From contig CAYRPN010000006.1 of assembly GCA_964426135.1 (NCBI GenBank), positions 20,637-84,636 on the forward strand: a stretch of DNA of 64,000 bases, read 5' to 3'. The DNA is from CAYRPN01 sp964426135 (lineage in GTDB: Bacteria > Planctomycetota > Phycisphaerae > Phycisphaerales > Phycisphaeraceae). Each line of letters begins with the position of its first letter. Position 1 is the stretch's first letter. Shown one piece after another: positions 53,700 to 60,715 of the stretch. Position numbers and translations under genes: made by a program. The notes under the pieces were generated by a model. It had not been told where the DNA came from. It searched no databases and saw only the letters and a list, made by a program, of their open reading frames with translations.

Positions 53700-55064
53700 G
53701 TCTTCCGCCCCTGGCTGCACGCCTACGCGGTGCTGCTGGTCGTCGCGACGTTTCTCCTGCTGATCCTGGGCGGAACGGTCACGAGCAAGGGCGCGGGGCT
53801 GGCGGTGCCTGATTGGCCGACGACGTTCAACTACCACATGTTCCTCTTCCCCACCGACATGTGGAAGGGCAACATTTTCTGGGAGCACCTGCATCGCCTG
53901 GTCGCCAGCGGCGTCGGCCTGATGACGATCGTGATGGCGATCTGGCTCTGGCACGCCGAAGCTCCCCGCGACGAATCTTCCCTCGGCTCCCATTCAGGCT
54001 TGCCCTCTTCGCATCGCCCCTGGCTGCGCTGGGTCGGCGTGGCGACGCTTGTCCTCGTCATCGCCCAAGGCGTCATGGGCGGCCTGCGCGTCACGCAACT
54101 CTCCATCGCGTTCGCCATTTTTCACGGCTTCACCGCGCAAGTCTTCCTCTGCCTCACCGTCCTCATCGCCGCCGCCACCAGCAAATGGTGGATCGAACGC
54201 AAAGCCCAGGGATTGCCATCCCTGGGCTTTGCACCCGAATTGCCGCAAGTCCCCGCCGCGCCGCGATTCGCGCCCGCCGCGCTGCGTCGCGCGCTGCTTG
54301 CCTGCTACGCCTTCCTCATCGTCGGCTTCATCCAGCTCGCGCTGGGTGCGACGGTGCGGCACCACGGGGCGGGCCTGGCGATCCCTGATTTTCCGTTGAA
54401 CTATGGCAACATCGTGCCGCCGCTGAATCAAGCGGCGATCGATGATGCGATGACTCGCTACGCGGCGGACCCGGAAGACTGGGCGTCCCGGCCGCACGAG
54501 AACTACACGCCGTTCCACGTGGCGATTCACCTGTCGCATCGCTTGTGGGCGGTGGTCGTGCTGGCGATGGGCGCCTGGCTTTATGTGAGTTTGCGGAGGA
54601 ATCTTCGCGGCGAGCGCAAACTCACCGGCCCCGCGCGGTCCCTGGCGAGCAAGCTCGTGACGCAGGTCGCGCTAGGTGCGTCGGTCATCTGGACCGGCCG
54701 GCACCCGGAAGTCGCCACCGCGCACCAGACGCTGGGCGCCGCCATCCTCGCCACCGCGGCGATGATCCTCTTCCGCCTGCACGCCCTGGCTGGCGGTGTT
54801 CAAATGGGTGTGTCGGACATTCCGGGCCTTGGTCCCCTCGCCCCCGGCTCTGCGGGGGAGAGGGTTGGGGTGAGGGGGCTTGAGAACCCTGAGGATTCCG
54901 CAACCAGTCGGTCCGAAGTTGTTGTCGGCAGCTTTCGAGTCTTGAAATCTGTTGTTGACGCTGATTCCCCCTCACCCCCGCCCTCTCCCCCGCGGAGCCG
55001 GGGGCGAGGGGGCCGAACCACCGAGTTGCAGTCTGCTGGCGCCGTCCAAGGAGCCACCGCATGA
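53517..55064 (+). CDS. ctaA: Haem A synthase (COX15/CtaA) with repeat-coded ends
   Basis: A membrane enzyme that oxidises haem O to haem A for the oxidase. The family core starts at PWLHAYAVLL (about 65) and includes LGGTVTSKGAGLAVPDWP, EHLHRLVASGVG, and a repeat of the same motifs in the second half (ALGATVRHHGAGLAIPDFP, HLSHRLWAVVVLAMG) with the haem His residues. The N-terminal 60 residues translate heptamer repeats and the TTG start at 53517 is doubtful; GTG at 53730 would cut into the first helix. About 80 C-terminal residues from LGPLAPGS are coded by an inverted REP pair. The stop overlaps the ctaB start (ATGA), so the insertion kept coupling. Confidence 0.85.
   Translation: MKTLSHQDPQSGSAHPIAASDERSRFSSANPSEYVNPKSEIRNPKSAFPVQSEIRNPKSQIVFRPWLHAYAVLLVVATFLLLILGGTVTSKGAGLAVPDWPTTFNYHMFLFPTDMWKGNIFWEHLHRLVASGVGLMTIVMAIWLWHAEAPRDESSLGSHSGLPSSHRPWLRWVGVATLVLVIAQGVMGGLRVTQLSIAFAIFHGFTAQVFLCLTVLIAAATSKWWIERKAQGLPSLGFAPELPQVPAAPRFAPAALRRALLACYAFLIVGFIQLALGATVRHHGAGLAIPDFPLNYGNIVPPLNQAAIDDAMTRYAADPEDWASRPHENYTPFHVAIHLSHRLWAVVVLAMGAWLYVSLRRNLRGERKLTGPARSLASKLVTQVALGASVIWTGRHPEVATAHQTLGAAILATAAMILFRLHALAGGVQMGVSDIPGLGPLAPGSAGERVGVRGLENPEDSATSRSEVVVGSFRVLKSVVDADSPSPPPSPPRSRGRGGRTTELQSAGAVQGATA
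54831..55013. repeat. Inverted pair of family A REP palindromes at the ctaA 3' end
   Basis: Copies at 54831-54880 and 54966-55013 with CCCCTCGCCCCCGGC-type stems face each other over an 85-base core. All are translated in the ctaA frame. Confidence 0.92.
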
Positions 55065-56065
55065 CGCAACTGTCGCGACATGACAACCTGCTCCTGCCCC
55101 CGCCGGCCGCGCAGCCCGCCGCGCTGCCTGCGGTCCCGGTGCGCTCCACCGGCAAAGCGCTTCTCCGCGATCTGGCGGAACTCGCCAAGCTGCGCATCAC
55201 CGGCATGGTCGGCGCCACCGCCTGGCTGGGCTACCTCATCGGCCAGCGCGAGTCGCTTCGCGGCTTCGACGCGGCCGGCACCGCGCCAACGCTGACCGCC
55301 CCCATTTCGCTTGCCTCTTCGCTTCCGATGTGGAGCGCGATCATCGGCGCGTCGCTCTCCTGCATGGGCGCTGCCGCACTGAACCAGGTCTACGAACGCG
55401 ACACCGACGCCCTGATGAACCGCACGCGCAACCGCCCCATGCCATCGGGCCGGGTCGCGCCGGTGGCCGGCGCGCTCTTTGGCGTCGTGCTGGCATCACT
55501 GGGCATCGCCATCCTGGCCGCCGGCGCGAATCTGCTGGCGGCGGGTTTGTCCGCGTTCACGGTGCTGTCGTACGTCTTCATCTACACGCCCTTGAAGCGG
55601 GTCACGCACGTGTCGACCATCGTCGGCGCCCTGCCCGGCGCGCTGCCCCCGGTCATCGGCTACGCCGCCGCCGCAGGCCAGTTCGGCCACGGGGCTTATG
55701 CGATCTGCGCCATCATGTTTCTCTGGCAGTTGCCGCACTTCCTGGCGATCGCGTGGATGTACCGCGAGGATTACGGCCGGGCCGGCTTCCCGATGCTGCC
55801 GGTGCTGGACCCCAGCGGCAAGACCACGTTCCGGCAGATGCTCCTGGGCTGCCTGGCGCTTTTGCCGGTGGGCCTGCTGCCGAGCGTGCTGCGGGTGTGC
55901 GGGCCGGTGTATTTTGTCGGTGCGCTGCTGGCGGGACTGGGATTCCTTGGATTCGCAGCCGCGCTGGTCTGGCGTCCGAGCCATGCTCGGGCGAAAGGCG
56001 TGTTCTTCGCGTCACTGGTGTATTTGCCGGTGATTCTGATTTTGATGGCGGTGGATGGCGCATGA
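55061..56065 (+). CDS. ctaB: Protohaem IX farnesyltransferase (haem O synthase)
   Basis: A 334-residue membrane enzyme of the UbiA superfamily with about eight helices. The prenyl-diphosphate site NQVYERDTDALMNRTRNRPM near 107-126 contains the DxxxD motif and the NRP signature. A second site YREDYGRAGFPMLPV lies near 232. It makes haem O for CtaA. The start overlaps the ctaA stop by four bases. The N-terminus carries a Pro/Ala-rich leader of about 30 residues before the first helix. Confidence 0.95.
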   Translation: MTQLSRHDNLLLPPPAAQPAALPAVPVRSTGKALLRDLAELAKLRITGMVGATAWLGYLIGQRESLRGFDAAGTAPTLTAPISLASSLPMWSAIIGASLSCMGAAALNQVYERDTDALMNRTRNRPMPSGRVAPVAGALFGVVLASLGIAILAAGANLLAAGLSAFTVLSYVFIYTPLKRVTHVSTIVGALPGALPPVIGYAAAAGQFGHGAYAICAIMFLWQLPHFLAIAWMYREDYGRAGFPMLPVLDPSGKTTFRQMLLGCLALLPVGLLPSVLRVCGPVYFVGALLAGLGFLGFAAALVWRPSHARAKGVFFASLVYLPVILILMAVDGA

Positions 56066-56098
56066 AATGAACGATGTAAAGGGATTCGCCCTGAAGAG

Positions 56099-56145
56099 TA
56101 TTGAAAATTGAAAATTGAAAATTTGCAATTGCAAATTTTCAATCT
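56099..56145. repeat. GAAAATT heptamer array with an inverted partner
   Basis: Three GAAAATT units followed by TTGCAATTGCAA and the complementary AATTTTCAATC. This AT-rich patch sits 20 bases before the coxC start in a GC-rich genome and can fold on itself. Confidence 0.8.
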
Positions 56146-56167
56146 TACTCCCCTGAGGTTTTTCGAG

Positions 56168-56815
56168 ATGTCAACCATTGCTGCAAACAGTCACAGCCAC
56201 GATTCACATGCCGCCCACGGCGAGGAGGTTCTCACCGCCCACGGCACCGTGCTCAATCTCCAGGTGCGCAACGGCAAGGTCGCCATGTGGCTCTTCCTCG
56301 CCTCCGAGGTCATGTTCTTCACGGGCCTGATCGGAGCCTACATCGTGCTCCGCGCCGGGCAGCACACCTGGGGCGATCCCACCTCCGAAGAGTATCCGCT
56401 GAACATCCCGCTCACGGCTGCCAACACCTTCCTGCTCATCTGCTCTTCCGTCACGCTCGTCTGGGGCCTGCAGGCGTACCAGGTCGATGACAAGGGCAAG
56501 GGCAACCTCGGCATGCTCCTGACCACGATCTTCGGCGCCATGTTCGTCGGTGTGCAGGTCTACGAGTACTACCACCTCATCCACGACGGCATGATCTGGA
56601 GCAAGGACATCATGGCGTCGTGCTTCTACGTGATGACCTGCTTCCACGGCCTGCACGTGTTCCTCGGCGTCGTCGCCCTGGCGGTCCTCACCGTCAAGGG
56701 ATACATGGGCCACTTCGGATCCAAGACGTACCACATGGTCGAATTCACCGGCCTGTACTGGCACTTTGTCGACCTCGTCTGGATCATCCTGTTCGCGATC
56801 GTGTACCTGATCTGA
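56168..56815 (+). CDS. coxC: Cytochrome c oxidase subunit III
   Basis: A 215-residue membrane protein with five hydrophobic helices, shorter than the seven-helix form, as in caa3-like oxidases. Family landmarks are MWLFLASEVMFFTGLIGAY near the first helix, FHGLHVFLGVV near 160 and the C-terminal GLYWHFVDLVWIILF with the conserved HFVD segment. The ATG at 56168 has GAGG eleven bases upstream; the longer frame translates an AT-rich array. It sits between ctaB and the subunit IV gene. Confidence 0.93.
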   Translation: MSTIAANSHSHDSHAAHGEEVLTAHGTVLNLQVRNGKVAMWLFLASEVMFFTGLIGAYIVLRAGQHTWGDPTSEEYPLNIPLTAANTFLLICSSVTLVWGLQAYQVDDKGKGNLGMLLTTIFGAMFVGVQVYEYYHLIHDGMIWSKDIMASCFYVMTCFHGLHVFLGVVALAVLTVKGYMGHFGSKTYHMVEFTGLYWHFVDLVWIILFAIVYLI

Positions 56816-56821
56816 TGATTG

Positions 56822-56909
56822 CGTAGGGTGGGTTGAGTCCGCGAAACCCACCGCTGGAACGCCACGCTGTTCATCGATGGTGGGTTTCGCGGACTCAACC
56901 CACCCTACG
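56822..56909. repeat. Family C inverted element (GGGTTGAGTCCGCG arms)
   Basis: CGTAGGGTGGGTTGAGTCC on the left is the exact complement of the right end, and inner arms GCGAAACCCACC/GGTGGGTTTCGC match, giving about 31 complementary bases. It begins six bases after the coxC stop and could act as a strong hairpin between coxC and the subunit IV gene. Confidence 0.92.
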
Positions 56910-56979
56910 TACGACGCGATTCTGACTCCTGACTTCTGTCTCCTGACGACTGACTTCTGTCCTCTGACCTCTAAACGCC

Positions 56980-57480
56980 ATGACCCACGCACCCGCACTC
57001 TCCGCCGAATCGCACGACTCAGGCCACGCGCATGGCCTGAAGCTCATGCCGTTTTTCCTCGCACTGCTCGCCCTGACCGCGGCCGAAGTCGGTCTGTATG
57101 AATGGTGGGTCCGCACCGGCGTGATTCCCGAGGGCGGCACCGAAAAGGTCTTCGCGATTCCGAAGTTCGCCCTCGTCCTGCTCATCCTGATCTTCACGCT
57201 GCCCAAGGCGTACATCGTGCTGGTGTACTTCATGCACCTGCGCTTTGAAAAAGCGATCGTGGTGGTGCTGGCGGTGGTGCCGCTGCTGCTGGTGTGGATC
57301 TGCGTGTTGCCGACGCTGACCGACGGCACGGTGCTCAAGAAGCAGCGCTGGTACCACCCGGAGGTGATCGGGCTGTACCAACCGGACGATCACGCGGGCC
57401 ACGATCACAAGGACGGCAAGGACAAGGCCGGCGAAAAGAAACCCGCCCCCGCCGACCCGGACGCCGACGCATTCAAGTGA
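56980..57480 (+). CDS. Cytochrome c oxidase subunit IV-type protein (COX4_pro-like)
   Basis: A 166-residue protein with three membrane helices at about 24-42, 60-84 and 88-111, the layout of prokaryotic oxidase subunit IV. VYFMHLRFEK at the end of the second helix is characteristic. A soluble C-terminal tail of about 50 residues is rich in His, Asp and Lys. It stabilises the oxidase. It is the last member of the oxidase operon and is followed by a probable terminator. Confidence 0.85.
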   Translation: MTHAPALSAESHDSGHAHGLKLMPFFLALLALTAAEVGLYEWWVRTGVIPEGGTEKVFAIPKFALVLLILIFTLPKAYIVLVYFMHLRFEKAIVVVLAVVPLLLVWICVLPTLTDGTVLKKQRWYHPEVIGLYQPDDHAGHDHKDGKDKAGEKKPAPADPDADAFK

Positions 57481-57505
57481 GCCGCCGAGACACCGCCGGC
57501 GCGGT

Positions 57506-57533
57506 CCCCGTTTAGACGGGGCTTGCCCCGTTT
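57506..57533 (-). repeat. Family B hairpin repeat variant
   Basis: CCCCGTTTAGACGGGGC followed by TTGCCCCGT: a GTTTAG edge with a CGGGGC/GCCCCG stem, 26 bases after the subunit IV stop. Confidence 0.65.
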
Positions 57534-57633
57534 CTTCGGCCAACGATGGATCACCGGTGCGGGACAACCCCGTCGCCAAACCGCGCGATCCGAAGACACC
57601 ACCATCGACAGTTGCAAATCCAACCATCCCTCG

Positions 57634-57661
57634 ACCCCTGCCCGCGCGGGGGTTGTTTTTT
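57634..57661 (+). terminator. Probable rho-independent terminator after the oxidase operon
   Basis: ACCCC and GGGGT arms, with a nested CCCGCGCGGG palindrome, are followed by TTGTTTTTT. It lies 154 bases after the subunit IV stop and 34 bases before the ABC ATPase start. Confidence 0.7.
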
Positions 57662-57694
57662 GCCACGCGCTCCGCGTTCCAGTACAAACGTGCC

Positions 57695-58873
57695 ATGACC
57701 GACACTGCCACGCAACCCGCGCCAGCCTCCGCCATCGCCTCCGGCGTCCCCGGCGCTACAGCCCCCGCGATTACTGTCGAGCACTTGTCGCACACTTACA
57801 CCGCCGCCCCGCGCCAGCCTCGCAAGAGCAAGCACGCTGAGCCGGCCGTGAAGGCCGCCCCGGCCCGAGCGCTGGCGCTCGATGATGTGAGCCTCCGCGT
57901 GGAGGCGGGTGAAATCTTCGGCATCCTCGGTCCCAACGGCAGCGGCAAGACCACGCTCTTCCGCATCCTCGCCACGGTACTGGCGCCGAACTCGCAGGCG
58001 CCATCAGCCCCCGGCTCCGCCGGGGGAACGGACAACCCAAGCACACCAAATCCGAAATCCGAAATCCGAAATCCGAAATCCTCTTCTCCCCGCCTCGACA
58101 TCTTCGGCCACAGCGTGCTCACTTCACCCGCCGCGGTTCGCCAGCAATTGGGCGTCGTGTTCCAGAACCCCAGCCTCGACGGCAAACTCACCGCCCGCGA
58201 AAACATGTCCCACCAGGGCCATCTCTACGGCCTCAGCGGCGCGGCGCTCGACCAGCGCATCGACGAATTGCTCGCCTACTTCAACCTCGCCGACCGAGCC
58301 AAGGAATTCGTCGAGCGCTTCTCCGGCGGCATGCGTCGGCGCGTCGAACTCGCCAAGTCGCTGCTGCATCAGCCGCGCCTGCTGCTGCTCGATGAGCCTT
58401 CGACCGGGCTCGATCCGGGCGCTCGCCGCGACCTGTGGCGGCAGCTTCAGCAACTGCGCGGCTCGCGCGGCCAGACCGTCGCCCTCACCACGCACCTGAT
58501 GGAGGAAGCCGACGGCTGCGACCGCCTGGCGATCATGGCGGCGGGCCGGGTCGTCGCGGTGGACACGCCGGCGAACCTGAAGGCGCGTATCGGCGGCGAC
58601 ATCGTCAGTCTCGTCCCGCGCCGCGGCGACGAGCCGGTGGAAAATCTCCGCGCCGCGATCGAAGCCCGCTTCGGCCCATGGGACAGCGGCGCCGCTCCCA
58701 AGCTCGCCGGCGGCCGCATTCACCTGGAGAAACGCAACGGCGCCACCTTCATCGCCGCCCTCACCGACGCCTTCCCCGGTAAGTTCGATTCCATCACCGT
58801 CGGCCAACCCACGCTGGAGGATGTCTTCCTGCACCTGACCGGCCACACGATGTGGGAGGCGGAGCAAGGGTGA
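57695..58873 (+). CDS. ABC transporter ATPase (drug/efflux DrrA-like) with in-frame repeat insert
   Basis: A 392-residue ATPase with Walker A GPNGSGKTT (80-88), a Q-loop GVVFQNPSLD, signature RFSGGMRRR, Walker B LLLLDEPSTGLDPGARR and the switch His in ALTTHLMEEADG. A C-terminal extension of about 110 residues fits the DrrA/NatA-type class. Between Walker A and the Q-loop lie about 30 residues (101-130, AP..NPKSEIRNPKS..) coded by a hairpin fragment and a heptamer array, where relatives have a short turn. An ABC-2 permease normally follows; here a RAYT gene is found instead. Start at 57695 chosen from family length. Confidence 0.9.
   Translation: MTDTATQPAPASAIASGVPGATAPAITVEHLSHTYTAAPRQPRKSKHAEPAVKAAPARALALDDVSLRVEAGEIFGILGPNGSGKTTLFRILATVLAPNSQAPSAPGSAGGTDNPSTPNPKSEIRNPKSSSPRLDIFGHSVLTSPAAVRQQLGVVFQNPSLDGKLTARENMSHQGHLYGLSGAALDQRIDELLAYFNLADRAKEFVERFSGGMRRRVELAKSLLHQPRLLLLDEPSTGLDPGARRDLWRQLQQLRGSRGQTVALTTHLMEEADGCDRLAIMAAGRVVAVDTPANLKARIGGDIVSLVPRRGDEPVENLRAAIEARFGPWDSGAAPKLAGGRIHLEKRNGATFIAALTDAFPGKFDSITVGQPTLEDVFLHLTGHTMWEAEQG
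58015..58083 (+). repeat. Hairpin fragment and heptamer array inside the ABC ATPase gene
   Basis: CCCCCGGCTCCGCCGGGGG (stem as at 23795) is followed by four CGAAATC units. Both are in frame within the ATPase gene and code the extra residues near 105-130. Confidence 0.9.
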
Positions 58874-58957
58874 GGGGAAATCAAAATGAATGAGGGGAAA
58901 TGAGGGGGGGGGCTTGCTTCAGGTGATTCGATTGTGATATCCTGCGGCACCAGTTTC

Positions 58958-59016
58958 AGCTTGCCTCTTCGCCACAGCTTGCCTCTTCGCGTCAGCTTGC
59001 CTCTTCGCGTCCGGAG
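58958..59016 (+). repeat. 19-bp direct repeats upstream of the transposase gene
   Basis: Three copies of AGCTTGCCTCTTCGC with CAC, GTC and GTC variants, period 19, end just before the RAYT start. A looser TGTCTCTTCGC set follows the gene at 59672-59740. Confidence 0.85.
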
Positions 59017-59022
59017 GAAATC

Positions 59023-59637
59023 ATGCGCACGCACGCGCAGGTGATCGTCGCGCACCACCTCATTCTGACCCTCTACGGTCACTGGCTCCCCAATGATCCG
59101 CGCGGCAGCGGATCCATGGACCTTTACGATGAAAAGTTCGACGAACTGGGGCCGATCCATCACGGGCGCAAGCCGGAGTCGCAGCAGCCGTCGCGCAAGG
59201 AACTGCGGGCGTTTTACAGGGAGGCGGATGAACTACTCAACTTCCCGCGCTTCTGGATGGACGACGCGAAGAGGCAAGCCGCGGCGGAGGCGTTTGGACG
59301 AGTCGTGAAGCGCGAGAAATACACGTGCTACGCGTGTGCGGTGCTTACGAATCACGCGCATTTCGTGATTCGCCGCCATCGTGATGACGCGCTGGCGATG
59401 ATGTCGAATCTTTCCGCGGAGTCGGCAAGGGCGTTGCGGGCGCTCGGCGATGTGGGCGCGCATCATCCGGTGTGGGCGGCCCGGCCGTACAAGGTGTTTC
59501 TGTATACCGTTGAAGACATTGAGGTGCGTGTTCGTTACGTGGAGGAGAACCCTGTAAAGGAGGGGTTGCCTGCACAGCGATGGGATTTTGTCACGGCGTA
59601 CGATGGATGGCCCCGGAAGCGAAGAGACAAGTCATGA
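59023..59637 (+). CDS. REP-associated tyrosine transposase-like protein (Y1/HUH)
   Basis: A 204-residue protein of the IS200/Y1 transposase superfamily. The HUH pair is in TNHAHF (His111, His113) and the candidate nucleophile is Tyr172 in VRYVEENPVKEGL. The N-terminal HHLILTLYGHWLPNDPRGSG matches the family start. It lacks IS200-type ends and is a single-copy gene flanked by short repeats, which fits a RAYT: a domesticated Y1 enzyme that cuts single-stranded DNA next to REP hairpins. Abundant REP-like hairpins in the window make it a candidate to mobilise them. The ATG at 59023 has GGAGGAA six bases upstream. Confidence 0.88.
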   Translation: MRTHAQVIVAHHLILTLYGHWLPNDPRGSGSMDLYDEKFDELGPIHHGRKPESQQPSRKELRAFYREADELLNFPRFWMDDAKRQAAAEAFGRVVKREKYTCYACAVLTNHAHFVIRRHRDDALAMMSNLSAESARALRALGDVGAHHPVWAARPYKVFLYTVEDIEVRVRYVEENPVKEGLPAQRWDFVTAYDGWPRKRRDKS

Positions 59638-59671
59638 AGGACGCTGCCCGTTGATCGTGACGCGATCTGCG

Positions 59672-59740
59672 CGGCTTGTCTCTTCGCATCCTCGCTGCCT
59701 GTCTCTTCGCGTCCTCGCCTCCTTTTCTCTTCGCATCATC
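59672..59740 (+). repeat. CTTCGCATC-type direct repeats downstream of the transposase
   Basis: Four imperfect copies of TGTCTCTTCGCATCCTCGCC-like units, related to the AGCTTGCCTCTTCGC units upstream of the transposase gene. Confidence 0.75.
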
Positions 59741-59799
59741 ACCTATAATCGCACGACCGAGGCGGACTGGCTCAACCCACGTGACAAAAGGCGACGACG

Positions 59800-60249
59800 A
59801 TGCGACGAGCATTCCTCTTGATCCTGGCGCTGCTCAGCGCGATGCCTCAGCGCGCCGCCTTCGCACAGGTGAAGGCCCCTGAGAATCCGGCGGCGAAAGC
59901 TCCGGAGAAAACGCCCGAGCAGCCGCCGGAGAAATCGCCCCCGCCGGAAGCACCTGCGCCGCTGCTGTTCACCGCCGACCTCGTCGACGGCATCAAGCTG
60001 ATCGGAGAGCCGCTCGAGCTGGCGGCGCTGCCGCTGAAGACGGAGTTCGCGAAGCTTCAGATTCCGCTGCCGCTGATCGCCAGCGCCGCGTTCAACAAGG
60101 ATCGCACGCTGCTGCAGGTCCGGCTGAAGAACGGCGACCTGATCTCCGGCGTCCTCGAACTCGAACGCATCCGCCTGCGCACCGCCTATGGCGAAGCGAC
60201 CGTGCCGATCGCCAAGCTCGCCACACTCACCACCAAGGCGAGTCCGTGA
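59800..60249 (+). CDS. Small secreted protein of unknown function
   Basis: A 149-residue exported protein with a clear signal peptide (RRAFLLILALLSAMPQRAAF) and a Pro/Glu/Lys linker (PEKTPEQPPEKSPPPEAP). A folded domain of about 95 residues follows, with LLFTADLVDGIKLIG and LKNGDLISGVLELERI. The pattern recalls the N-terminal part of the NPCBM protein at 21731, where similar YLTGGGYLRA / KLPIAAVRAV pieces occur, but similarity is weak. Function unknown. Confidence 0.75.
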   Translation: MRRAFLLILALLSAMPQRAAFAQVKAPENPAAKAPEKTPEQPPEKSPPPEAPAPLLFTADLVDGIKLIGEPLELAALPLKTEFAKLQIPLPLIASAAFNKDRTLLQVRLKNGDLISGVLELERIRLRTAYGEATVPIAKLATLTTKASP

Positions 60250-60270
60250 CGCGCGCCGGCGTCACGCCTT

Positions 60271-60588
60271 TCACTTCTCCAGGGCTGCCCGCAGCTTTTC
60301 CGTGGCCGCGCACGCCGTGACGCCGACGATCTCGATGGTTTTCATCGGCTGCGACTGGCCGGCGGTGATCAGCACATCGCGCTCTGCAACACCAAAGAAC
60401 TCCGCCAGCAATTCGCACACGGCGCGGTTCGCCTTGCCGCCCTCAGGCGGCGCAGCCACCGCGAGTTTCAGGCGATCGCCCAGCACGCCGGCGATTTTCG
60501 TCCGGCTCGCGCCGGGCACGACTTTCACGTGCAGGCGGATGCCGTCGGCGGTGGCGGTGAGGCCGGTGAATGGAGCGTTCGTGGACAT
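60271..60588 (-). CDS. DUF167/YggU-family protein
   Basis: A 105-residue protein. GIRLHVKVVPGASRTKIAGV near 16-35 and LAVAAPPEGGKANRAVCELL near 42-61 are the DUF167 hallmark. The start at 60588 (MSTNAPF) is used because the upstream frame translates repeats. The family is conserved but its function is unsettled. It converges with the secreted protein gene before it. Confidence 0.9.
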   Translation of the reverse strand: MSTNAPFTGLTATADGIRLHVKVVPGASRTKIAGVLGDRLKLAVAAPPEGGKANRAVCELLAEFFGVAERDVLITAGQSQPMKTIEIVGVTACAATEKLRAALEK

Positions 60589-60603
60589 GGGGTTCACCGC
60601 CAG

Positions 60604-60627
60604 ACGCCTGCGGCGTTTCCGCTCAAC
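60604..60627 (+). repeat. Family B hairpin repeat variant
   Basis: ACGCCTGCGGCGTTTCCGCTCAAC: the 17170 hairpin with GCTCAAC in place of GCTAAAC. Confidence 0.65.
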
Positions 60628-60715
60628 ATCGGATGCGCTCGTCACATTTCTTTTCGCACGTTGCACCTTCCCGTGCAAATCGTCTCACTTCGCGCTTCAC
60701 ACTTGATACTTCCCA

